Shown here piece after piece: positions 47,962-56,651 of a stretch of DNA of 64,000 nt. The stretch is from contig OAPG01000002.1 of the NCBI GenBank assembly GCA_900208305.1, positions 1,116,001 to 1,180,000 of the forward strand, in the 5' to 3' direction. Below the pieces are notes generated by a model that saw only the letters and a program-made list of their open reading frames with translations, was not told the origin of the DNA and did not search any database. The DNA is from Melanopsichium pennsylvanicum. Taxonomy: Eukaryota; Basidiomycota; Ustilaginomycetes; Ustilaginales. The position numbers and the translations under genes were made by a program. The number at the start of each line of letters is the position of its first letter. The stretch's first letter is position 1.

Positions 47962-49186
47962 CTAGTCCCTCAGGAAGCCCTCCAACCACGCCCAGACCAC
48001 GTCCACCTGCTGTCGCGTGTTCTGCGACAGCTGCTGGATCTCGCTGATCCGGCGGAGCTCTCGCTCGCCGCCGGTCCTCAGCGACTCTGCCAGCAACAGC
48101 GCAGCCACGTCGGCCAGCCCCTGTTGAAATAACTCAGTCCCCTCCTGCACCCCGTGGAAGAGGGACTCGGCACGCCTTACGGCCGCACCCAGGTCCCCCA
48201 GGCCCGTAGCGGACTCCCCCGGCTGGCCTTGGGCCCGCGCCCGAGTGCGGCGCCGCTCTCGGGCAGCCTCGGCTGGACGGTCAGGGCGGGACCTAGCTCG
48301 CTTGCGAGCCGCCTCCCGCTCCCGACCCACCGCGCCCACCCGAGCCACCTCCTCCCTCAATTCCTCCTCCTCCTCCGGGATCTCGCCAAGTGTCCTCAGC
48401 GACAACCTGACGTTGGGGTGGGGGCGGCGACGCCAACCGACCCCCCCGGACCTCCACCTCTCAAGCAAGCACGCGTAAACCCTCATTTGGAGGGGACCTT
48501 GGGCGCCGCCAAGTGGGGGGACTGTCGGGGGAAACAAAGGAAGAACAAGAGTCAGCCGGCCACCCAATACATCGCGACAGACGCCCGACGGAAATACTTA
48601 CCGCGCATATCCGCGTCACAGGGTTGCCCATGCTGCCCCTGACACCAACGGCAGCGGAGATCGCCTCCCGCCCGCTCACAGGCAACGCCGGCGCATACGC
48701 AGGCGTAGCAATCGCCCCACGTCTCGGCCCATAGCGGGGCAAGGTCTGTTGTATTGGCCACGGAAACACAAACGTCAGTAACGATCCCAATCAACACAGC
48801 AATGGAACAAATACTTACCATCACCAACGAGTTCCGGAGTGATCTCGATGGGAACCGAAGGACGCGACCACGGCATCGAGTTCCGGGGCGCCAGGACGAG
48901 GGAAGTGTTGGTCGATGCAGAGGAAGGAATGGCCGACGGATCGGCGTGCTCGCGACGGCCCGAGTTGGCCCCCCGGGAAAGGTGAGCACGCGGGGAGCGA
49001 CGCACCCCCCGGATGGGACCAGCGGAGGTCCCCGACGGCCGATCTGTCGTAATCGAAACAAGGGGGAGGGAACAAATGTCAGTAACCCATCCCACGGCAC
49101 CGACCGGTGGTTGCCAGACCCCCTGGGCCCCCCATCCACAACCGAATCACGACGGAACCACGACCGACTCACCTCCGGAAGCGGGT

Positions 49187-49222
<36 letters not shown>

Positions 49223-49350
49223 GCTGCTGCTGCTGTTGCCGACGCTGCCGCCGTTGCGGACGTAGGCAATGGTGGGGGGACGGTACTGATATCGGCCGAC
49301 GGGTTGTCGGCCGGGGAATCCATGGAAGCGTCTGCTGGTGACGACGACAT
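47962..49350 (-). CDS. Antisense four-exon gene inside the chromovirus, Zn2Cys6-like cysteine cluster protein
   Basis: Reading the minus strand, I assemble four exons: 49350-49173, 49043-48819, 48745-48602 and 48521-47962. Three introns (129, 73 and 80 nt) begin GTGAGT, GTAAGT and GTAAGT, end CAG, and each has a CTGAC branch-like site. All are phase 1; the joined frame has no stop and gives 368 residues. Parts: a Ser/Asp/Ala start with a poly-Thr run (exon 1), an Arg/Pro/Ser-rich linker (exon 2), a Cys cluster at residues 147-177 with C-x2-C-x6-C-x8-C-x2-C-x7-C spacing (exon 3), and a Glu/Arg-rich helical, coiled-coil-like C-terminus (exon 4). A TATA-like box lies about 65 bp upstream. I do not recognise the family; a DNA-binding or RNA-binding accessory factor is possible. 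Confidence 0.7.
49187..49237 (+). repeat. Trinucleotide repeat (GTT/GCT) coding poly-Thr/Ala in the antisense gene
   Basis: About 12 TTG units grading into TGC units. On the minus strand it encodes the Thr and Ala run in exon 1 of the antisense gene. Such repeats change length easily. Confidence 0.8.
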
Positions 49351-49410
49351 TGCGAAAAGGGAATGGGGAAGAATGGGGGAAATCGAGAAGGAAGACCCGT
49401 CGACCCCCAT

Positions 49411-49420
49411 CCTTATATCC
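49411..49420 (-). promoter_or_regulatory. TATA-like box for the antisense gene
   Basis: Minus strand reads GGATATAAGG, 60-70 bp upstream of the ATG at 49350, a normal distance for a fungal TATA box. Seen by eye only. Confidence 0.4.
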
Positions 49421-49639
49421 CCCCTCAATAGCTACGCACAAGCAATGGCGCACAGTCAATTCCGCCGGTCCAAGGCCTTGTGGGTGGTATTGCCTCATTG
49501 CTGCGCATCCGCGATTAAATTGCCGAGACGAGCGTCGCGACTTGTACAGAGAGGCGTCCCTGGCGCGGATTAAGGTTGAGGGAGTACGACCCCCCTCGCC
49601 CTCCTGTCCTATCAGCCGCCTGGGGACCAGTCGGCCTGA

Positions 49640-49651
49640 ACCGGGGGGTAA
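49640..49651 (+). promoter_or_regulatory. Candidate polypurine tract next to 3' LTR
   Basis: The run ACCGGGGGGTAA abuts the 3' LTR and contains six G. It is short for a polypurine tract but in the correct place to prime plus-strand synthesis. Confidence 0.4.
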
Positions 49652-50082
49652 TGTTAGTGCCTACCAACCGGAGTCCAAAGAGGGGGTGCTCGGCCCCCCT
49701 CCCGATTGAGCGATCGTCGTGATTGGGCCCCGACCGACCCTCTCCGAACCCCTCGCGGCGGAGCGGTCGGCCTGACACGATCCTCCTACCGCCCAACCGC
49801 GGCTGGCCCCTCCGTATGTAGAATACGACCGTCGGCAACCTAACATTGTAACGCCGCGGTGGGAAGTGACCGATAGCTCCTGTACCTTACCACCCCGCCC
49901 CCCGCCTGACATGAGGTCGCCTCCGGACCTCGTCGCATGTATTACTTAGTTAGCTCTATAGCAACGCAGTAGTGTGCTCTGACCCCCGACCGCCTGTGTC
50001 GCCCCGCCTACGACCTCTCCGTACCCGTAGCCTCCATCCCGGCTGTAGCCGCCCGCGGTATCTAGACCCTACAGCCTTAACA
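49652..50082 (+). repeat. 3' LTR of the chromovirus
   Basis: 431 bp; I count six differences from the 5' LTR, all C/T or G/A transitions, four of them at CpG positions. Confidence 0.92.
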
Positions 50083-50087
50083 GTGGT
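50083..50087 (+). repeat. 5-bp target-site duplication, right copy
   Basis: GTGGT immediately after the 3' LTR; identical to 42512-42516. Confidence 0.85.
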
Positions 50088-50340
50088 AAGGTCCAAGAAC
50101 TATCGATCACCTCCCGTGCCAACTGCGGTAACTACCTCCCATCACGGCGCTACAATGTTAGATTGCCAACAGCCGTATTCTGCTTATGGAGGGGCCAGCT
50201 GCAGTTGGACATGTTAGGCCGACTGCTCCTCTGTGGGGGATCCGGAGAGGATTGGTTGTGGCTCGATTGCGACAGTCGCTCAATTGGGAGGGGGGGGCCA
50301 AGCGCCCACTCTTTGGACTACGGTTGGTGGGGCACTAACA
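50083..50340 (-). mobile_element. Right half of the minus-strand LTR split by the chromovirus
   Basis: Continues from 42516 and ends GGGGCACTAACA, the start of an LTR in reverse. Together with 42324-42516 (less one copy of GTGGT) it makes an LTR of about 446 bp. This half resembles subfamily B (GTTGGCACGGGAGG-type sequence), the other half subfamily A, so the LTR is mosaic. Confidence 0.75.
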
Positions 50341-50909
50341 TTGGCACCAATTGCATATTGAGGCAAACGGTCCCTCAGCGCAAGAACTCGATTGCACCCA
50401 GAGACGGTGGTGAGGATTCCACCCTAGATTTTCAACTTAGACCCCAACCCCAGTGATGAGCACCATCTGTTGCCCAGGAACTGCTCAAAGACAACAAGGA
50501 GGGGATCAGCGCTCATCGCAAAATCAACTTGATTTTAACGTCTTCATTTTAGCTCAGAAGATGTTACCAAAACTATCATCTTTCCAAAAGTTTCCAATTC
50601 CAAAAAGCATTGACTTTCCTTCAGTCTTGTTCCATTGCAGCAACTCTTGTTATAGCATATGTTTTGCAATTGTATTTCTAGTTGTTTTGCTTTCATGGAT
50701 TCTTGTAGCAGTGCAAGTAACAGGCCTGATTCCTTTGGCATTGTTCTTTTTGTTATGAGTCTAAGAGCTTGGCATCCTGTGAGGTGCTCGGTAAAAAGAA
50801 ACATGCTACACACAAGGCTCATGTGCGCTATTCACAAGCTGGCGTTCTCTTTCTCGTCAAGTACCAATCTGGCAATTGAGGTGGGAGCCAAAAGAAGCAA
50901 AAAGATAAT
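50341..50909. other. Gene-free stretch between LTR and tRNA
   Basis: About 570 bp, no recognisable domain. Short frames on both strands look non-coding. Confidence 0.3.
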
Positions 50910-51014
50910 CTCCCAACGTGGGGCTCGAACCCACGACATTCAGATGAACCCCGAAATGAATCTCGGAAACCCTTGTATAAGAGTCTGACGCTCTACCGAC
51001 TGAGCTAGCCGGGA
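50910..51014 (-). tRNA. tRNA-Lys(CUU) with 32-nt intron
   Basis: Minus strand from 51014: acceptor TCCCGGC pairs with GTTGGGA (two G-U pairs). D-arm GCTC/GAGC, anticodon stem TCAGA/TCTGA, loop CT-CTT-A-A with anticodon CTT, T-arm GTGGG TTCGAGC CCCAC, discriminator G at 50910. The intron lies at 50946-50977 (32 nt), directly after position 37 as in canonical nuclear tRNA introns. The A and B boxes (TAGCTCAGTCGG, GGTTCGAGCCC) are intact. The body is near-identical to conserved eukaryotic tRNA-Lys. Confidence 0.92.
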
Positions 51015-51890
51015 CAGTAATGATTGCTAATTTGCTTGAATATTGCTGATATATAGGTTTTGATTAATTGAAAAAACCTAAATATTGGACGCTCGCGAAG
51101 CCACTTAGCTCAAGAGCGAAAGCAGGTGATTTTTGAGATTCCGCTAAAATGCCGTCGTGCACTTCAGCAGCTGGGCGGGGGAACGCGTCTGGCTGAAATG
51201 AGGAAACAGATATTTTGAGCGGGAGTGCAAATTGTGCTAAAGTGGGTGTGAAACGTGATAATTGAAATTTGCAAGCCAAGGCGATCTCAAAATCAAGACA
51301 CGGAGGCGAAAGGAGAAGAGTGCCGATCCCCTGTCACGTTTTTGCTGGCCTGTGTCACAGCCAGAACAGAGACAGAGAGATCCAAAGAGCTGAGTTGAGA
51401 AGATCACTTGAATTACATCGCAAACCATCGCATACTGCCACGACCTCCTCTTCCTCCATCTAAACCTTCCTTACACTGAGCACTGCTTGCAACGACGTGG
51501 CGTCACGCAAATTCTAACAGCGAGCGCCATCTCATCCGCCGTCAAGCGCTAAGATCGCATCTTTCGGGTCTGGTCGTACATTCCTTCGTTCAGTATCCAG
51601 TCAGGGCTCCTCAACTCCATAGGCTCACTTCGATCGGATCAGCCACGCGATTGTAACAGAGCTCATCTGTTTGTTTCGCACGCGACTCTCTTTAATCAGT
51701 ACATACGCGCGCACCGGTGAACAGCACACATTGTACATTCACTCTGTCCGGCAGTTGTTTATAGAGGTACTGCTCGTCGATCCCCAGCCATCCCTCTTAT
51801 TGCCATCCCCGAGCAGCGTCTTTAAAAGTCGTCGACACCCAGCTCAGCTCCTGGTTCATCGCACACACACACACACACCTGGTTACAACC
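51015..51890. promoter_or_regulatory. Upstream region of CK2 alpha
   Basis: About 880 bp between the tRNA and the CKA1 start. A (CA) repeat of about nine units sits at 51862-51878, just before the ATG. No TATA box or gene was recognised. Confidence 0.4.
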
Positions 51891-52919
51891 ATGTCCGGAG
51901 GTCGCAGCTGTGCACGAGTCTATCCCGGCGCGAACGAAAAGTTCGGGCGTCCATGGTGGGACTATGACAACCTCGCTGTGCAATGGGGTACGCAGGACAA
52001 CTACGAAATCTTGCGCAAAGTAGGACGAGGTAAATACTCTGAAGTATTTGAAGGTGTCAACATCGCTTCTGCCTCGGGTGTGCCCGAAAAGTGCATCATC
52101 AAAGTTCTCAAGCCGGTCAAGAAGAAGAAGATCAAGCGTGAGATCAAGATTCTTCAAAACCTTGCCGGTGGGCCCAACATTGTGGGCTTGCTGGACGTGG
52201 TGAGGGATCCTCAGAGTAAGACGCCGAGTATTATCACAGAGTACATCAACAATACGGATTTCAAGATCCTGTATCCAAAGTTTACCGACTTTGATGTGCG
52301 GTTCTACATCTTTGAACTGCTCACGGCGCTGGACTTTTGTCACAGCAGGGGGATCATGCATAGGGATGTCAAGCCGCACAATGTGATGATCGATCACGAG
52401 AAGAGAAAGCTTCGATTGATCGATTGGGGTTTGGCCGAATTCTACCATCCTTACACGGAGTACAACGTGCGTGTAGCTTCGCGCTACTTCAAAGGTCCAG
52501 AGCTGCTGGTTGACTTTCAAGAATACGACTACTCGCTCGACATGTGGTCGCTCGGGTGCATGTTTGCGTCGATGATCTTCCGCAAAGAGCCTTTCTTCCA
52601 CGGACACGACAATTACGACCAACTCGTCAAGATCTGCAAAGTGCTTGGTACCGACGAGCTGTACGCCTATCTCGAAAAGTACGACATCGATCTCGACCCT
52701 CAATACGATGACATTTTGGGCAGGTATCAGAGGAAGCCTTGGAGCAGGTTCATCACGAGCGAAAACCAGAGGTACATTAGCAACGATGCGATTGACTTTT
52801 TGGACAAGTTGCTTAGGTACGATCATCAGGAGAGGCTGACGGCCAAGGAGGCACAGAATCATGCTTACTTTGAGCCAGTCAAGGCTGCTGCGGCTCGTGG
52901 CGAGGTGGTTGCTAGTTGA
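51891..52919 (+). CDS. CKA1: Casein kinase II catalytic subunit (CK2 alpha)
   Basis: 342 residues from ATG 51891, the normal length. An acidophilic Ser/Thr kinase acting in nucleus and cytoplasm, usually as a tetramer with CK2 beta. The Gly loop [13 protein letters not shown] is followed by the CK2-specific basic cluster [15 protein letters not shown], which shapes the substrate-binding site, with the catalytic Lys just before (IIKVLK). The catalytic loop is [12 protein letters not shown], and [10 protein letters not shown] (DWG in place of DFG, a CK2 hallmark) marks the activation segment. [24 protein letters not shown] and the C-terminal [15 protein letters not shown] are standard. No oddities. 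Confidence 0.97.
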   Translation: MSGGRSCARVYPGANEKFGRPWWDYDNLAVQWGTQDNYEILRKVGRGKYSEVFEGVNIASASGVPEKCIIKVLKPVKKKKIKREIKILQNLAGGPNIVGLLDVVRDPQSKTPSIITEYINNTDFKILYPKFTDFDVRFYIFELLTALDFCHSRGIMHRDVKPHNVMIDHEKRKLRLIDWGLAEFYHPYTEYNVRVASRYFKGPELLVDFQEYDYSLDMWSLGCMFASMIFRKEPFFHGHDNYDQLVKICKVLGTDELYAYLEKYDIDLDPQYDDILGRYQRKPWSRFITSENQRYISNDAIDFLDKLLRYDHQERLTAKEAQNHAYFEPVKAAAARGEVVAS

Positions 52920-54047
52920 AGGGAGTCACACGAGCACGAGGCACAAAGTAGAGTGCAAATACCATTGGAGGTCGAGGATCGAGTGCAGTAAATTAGATGA
53001 GGGCTCAATGAAGTGATACGGCCTTGGCTTGAGGTGCAAGTGGACAAGGCCAGAACGCAGTGGACGTGGTTCGTGCTACAAATCGTTCGACGGTTCGCGC
53101 TCGCCATAAATGATCATTCTATCTCATATCTTTGCTCGATTCGGTTGTTTAGTTAAATATAGTTTTCTGATTTGGTCATGGTGCTCTTATGTATGAAGAG
53201 ATGGTTGTGCGATGAGGTGAAGATCATAGTGCCTACTTGTTGAAAGAAAAAGATGGGTGAGCCTCAAAATAGCTTTTTGGCTTGACTGAGATGCGGTGAA
53301 TTGAGCAGGTACGAGCTTGACTGGTCTGAGGATCAAAAGGAGGAGAATGTTGTTGAAGAATATTGTTGGATGAGATTGAAAGGGATCTTGCACATCGGTC
53401 TGAAATTGAGCTGCGACCTAACCATTGCTCGGACCGAGACGGGCCAAATTCGAAAGAAAGAAAGAAAGAAAGAAAGAAAGGAAGGAGGCTTGTTAAACTT
53501 TGACGGATACAGAGTACTTTAGTGCGGTTGTAGTATGGCCTAACTAGATGTTGTTGGAAACTGGCCTCAGGCTGGGAGAAAAGCTTTTTGCTCCACTTTG
53601 AGCAAGTATACTGTAAATTTATGTACTGTTAAAGCAGAGTGTCAAAGTGCTGACCAATTTCCTTGCACATTTTCAATGAATGTGACTGTTTGTCAAAAAT
53701 TGCACAAAAGGGAGGGAAGGAAAATAGGAAATGTAGGATGCAGATCATGCAGCAATAATACGACAGGTAAGTTAAGAAGCGCCCAACTTAATAGAGGTGC
53801 AGAGGGACAGAGGGAGCGTGGCTAAGTTAGCATTATGTGAAATTATTTTGTCAAGCTTTGGGCGGTCAAGTGGGTGTGAGGCTGATTTCCGTTTCTCTGT
53901 GACGTAACAAGTCAAACACCGCGAGCCCTACGACCCTGATCTGCCTGCCGTTTCTTGTCTGTATGCAGCTTACTTTTGGTTGTCAGATGACATTTTGGGC
54001 TACTTTGTTCGATACCTTCACATTCATCATCCTCTCTTTTTGTCAAC
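52920..54047. other. Gene-free stretch with GAAA microsatellite
   Basis: About 1.1 kb. Contains a GAAA tandem repeat at about 53451-53480 and otherwise no gene. The 5' leader of the membrane protein gene is probably near 53990-54047. Confidence 0.4.
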
Positions 54048-55907
54048 ATGGCATACGTCAGGTCGGATGCAAGTCCGCTTCCTGATGCTACTGCAGATTC
54101 AGCATCAACATTCAAGCCCACTACCATGACAGCAACAACAACAACAACAACAACAACAGAGGTAGACCAAGTCACCGCCGCACCACCAATCTCAACAGCA
54201 TCATTGGTCAACACCACCTCCCAATCCAATTCTAACCCATCTTCACTACCTCAATCTGGTTCTAGTCACCGCATCCCAACGTATCCATCCACATCAATCG
54301 CACAACCACACTCGGCTTTTGCAATGATGCGCACTGGCATTCTCAACCACAACCACAACAATAACGAACCTAACCAACCATCGACAGGTACTACTGCTCC
54401 TGTTCGGCAACCAAGAGTTTCACTTTCCTACGCTGATGGCCCTGATCGTGGTCGAAGTGCAAACGTTACAGGTGCGACTCATGATGGAGATGCAATCAAA
54501 AGCAAGGGTCACGCTCACGGTCACGATCAGGATCAGAGTCACAGACGGTCTCACAGTACCAAACGAAAGGGAAGAGCTAGCATGGATGCCGTCCGAAAAT
54601 CCATTTCCTTGATCAAATTATCCGAATCAGCACCTGTGGATCCAATGCAAGAACCGAGAAGATCCATATCCAAACGACCGGAAGAACTTCAACTCTCAGC
54701 CAAAGATCCACACTCTGTGTCCCACCCTAAAGCGCAAAAGCTTCACCGTGCCATTCCCTTTGCAGCACCCTACCAACGTTCGGGTGTTGTACTCACCAAC
54801 CCTGCTTCCTTGAGCGATTGGATGGTTCCAGGTCCATTGACGTTTGGATACGGTCAATGGTGGTATATTTTTTTCGCCCAGTCCTTCATCGCCGCCATCA
54901 TCTCGGGTGGTATCAACTTTGGTGTAGCTGTCGCGATGTATCGCAAAAAGAACGATGTCGACTTGTGGACATTTAGCAAGCAAACTGTGGCAGGAGATAT
55001 GGGCGTTACCGTCATCATCCAACAGATTGTTTCGTTTATCATCACGAGTTCGTTGGTACATCATGATCTTTATGCAGGACCGATCGGACCTTTGCGTCGT
55101 CCGTGGCCACCTTTGTTACATCTTGCCTCAACGCCTCAACCTCAAGGCTCATGGTTGGGTGTGCGAATGCCGCAAGATGTGGATGCGGACGCCAAGCCTT
55201 TGTACATGGGAAAGGCAGAGGGTAAAGGTAAAATCAGTGGGTATTGGTGGTGGTTTGTTCGTACCGTTCTTACGGGTTCGGAAAGGAACGATTTGCTAGC
55301 AGCTGGGATCAGTTGGCGTCAGAGACTCGAAAGATTGGTCTGGACTGCTGCACAAGGATTTTTTCTGTGCGTGCTTACGTTTTGGTGGTATTGGCCGATT
55401 GCGATAGCCATTGTGGCACCAATTTATGGAGGAAAGCAATTGGCACATACGTGGGTGCCGCCCATCATCAAGTTGTTGTATGGCGCAATCATGTCGTTGC
55501 TCACCAATCCCATCATGGCACTCATGGCAATGGGCGCAGAGAGTAGCGTCAGGAGATGCTATCCCGAGTTGGACATATGGGAGCCTTTTGGTGGTAGGGA
55601 CGACTTTGCAAGGTGGAAAATGGACCATGGTGTGATTGATCCAGCCGGGGTGATTAAGGTCGAAGGAGCAGAGGCGGGAGAGGAGGAGCAGGAGCAGGAG
55701 CAGGAAACGATGTTGCAGAGTGCGAGTGGAGGTAGTTCAGATAGCAGTGTCGTGCAAGCGGCTGGGATGGATAATGCAAGTGCATCGGTAACCCTTGAAA
55801 AGGTTCGCATCGTGGGTTCGTCGTCGGTTAATCAGACTAGCAATATGCTTGAAAGACGCATCACTGAAGAGTCAAGAGCGAATATGATGTACGAGAAGCA
55901 AAGTTGA
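54048..55907 (+). CDS. Fungal multi-spanning membrane protein, DUF2456-like
   Basis: 619 residues from ATG 54048. The first 230 residues are disordered: a Thr run (ACA repeats), Asn/His- and Ser-rich segments. The membrane part begins near residue 265 with TFGYGQWWYIFFAQSFIAAI and the following helix, then GVTVIIQQIVSFIITSSLV, then AAQGFFLCVLTFWWYWPIAI and KLLYGAIMSLLTNPIMALMA, giving about four predicted membrane segments, with a hydrophilic loop between the second and third. The tail after about residue 510 is acidic with a Glu/Gln run (EEEQEQEQE). The resemblance to an uncharacterised fungal family (DUF2456) is from memory and uncertain. Function and membrane are unknown. Confidence 0.6.
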   Translation: MAYVRSDASPLPDATADSASTFKPTTMTATTTTTTTTEVDQVTAAPPISTASLVNTTSQSNSNPSSLPQSGSSHRIPTYPSTSIAQPHSAFAMMRTGILNHNHNNNEPNQPSTGTTAPVRQPRVSLSYADGPDRGRSANVTGATHDGDAIKSKGHAHGHDQDQSHRRSHSTKRKGRASMDAVRKSISLIKLSESAPVDPMQEPRRSISKRPEELQLSAKDPHSVSHPKAQKLHRAIPFAAPYQRSGVVLTNPASLSDWMVPGPLTFGYGQWWYIFFAQSFIAAIISGGINFGVAVAMYRKKNDVDLWTFSKQTVAGDMGVTVIIQQIVSFIITSSLVHHDLYAGPIGPLRRPWPPLLHLASTPQPQGSWLGVRMPQDVDADAKPLYMGKAEGKGKISGYWWWFVRTVLTGSERNDLLAAGISWRQRLERLVWTAAQGFFLCVLTFWWYWPIAIAIVAPIYGGKQLAHTWVPPIIKLLYGAIMSLLTNPIMALMAMGAESSVRRCYPELDIWEPFGGRDDFARWKMDHGVIDPAGVIKVEGAEAGEEEQEQEQETMLQSASGGSSDSSVVQAAGMDNASASVTLEKVRIVGSSSVNQTSNMLERRITEESRANMMYEKQS

Positions 55908-56651
55908 GTTCACATGCCATGCGTCAGTGAATACTTCCACATATTGATCGCATAAGGTGCAGGGTGATTGGAATACTTTTTATACAACATAGATTTTCTC
56001 CATTCCTTTTTTTTGGGGGGGAGGGGGGTTAATTTTACAGATTGCTACTGCGTCCCTTTCGGGACGATGAAAAAAGGATTGAAACTGAATTGACTGATGT
56101 GTTTTTTTGCTATGGGAGTGGTCAAGAGAAGTTGTACTTTCTGTCGGGGACTTACTAGGGTTTTTTGGCTATTCTCAAGAAAAAAAAAAAGAAAAAAAAA
56201 GTCAAAACAGGTTGGGTTTTAGGTTTAGCTGGGGATTACCAAGGATTTAGAAAGCTTTTAGTCTCGAACACTTTGACTAAGTGTAAAAAATTTCCATCAG
56301 TTTCATTTTTTTTTTTTTGTTCGGCAATCGTTGCAAAGCAAAAAAAAAAAAAACGCATAGACGATCAGACCAATTTATCAGCAAAACAAATGCCGGTCTA
56401 ACAATCTTGTGTGGTAATTTTTAGCCTTGACACTTCGTCGTCGCCATATTATTAACTTAAACACCATCTTTTTTTTCTTTTTTTTTTTTTTTGATGCTTA
56501 CTTTTTTCAATCTTCATTCAAATTTCCTAGACGATCATGTGCTTTTTGTTTCTTGTAGTTGAATGTATGGCATTGCGAGGTTATTTTGGGTTTAGGACGG
56601 TTGAAAGTCGAAATTCAATTCAGAAGGTTTGTACAGTGCCTGTAGAGGAGC
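55908..56651. other. Gene-free stretch rich in homopolymer tracts
   Basis: About 740 bp with several poly(T)/poly(A) runs (for example about 56006-56014, 56180-56200, 56310-56352, 56468-56492). No gene was seen. Confidence 0.4.

Larger units (their letters stand above)
42517..50082 (+). mobile_element. Complete Ty3/gypsy chromovirus (7,566 bp) with antisense accessory gene
   Basis: Bounded by 431-bp LTRs (42517-42947 and 49652-50082), both TGTTAG...TTAACA, with a perfect GTGGT duplication outside. Inside, in order: self-complementary PBS, gag, -1 frameshift signal, pol (PR-RT-RNaseH-IN-chromodomain), then about 1.9 kb holding a spliced gene on the opposite strand, a purine run and the 3' LTR. 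The LTRs differ at six positions by my count, all transitions, so the insertion is recent and both frames are intact. It landed inside an older minus-strand LTR. Confidence 0.95.

Noticed and set aside
48754..49341. Plus-strand frame with a poly-Cys run inside the chromovirus
   Set aside because: It is the reverse of the antisense exons and arises from the TTG/TGC repeat; it has no domain, and the minus-strand exons explain the region better.
41878..50340. Facing LTRs as a terminal-inverted-repeat DNA transposon
   Set aside because: Only TTGG is shared by the outer flanks, and each unit is a recognisable LTR; two independent LTR remnants are simpler.
50453..50758. 101-codon plus-strand frame with a hydrophobic end
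   Set aside because: No family resemblance and no supporting signals; likely chance in AT-rich DNA.
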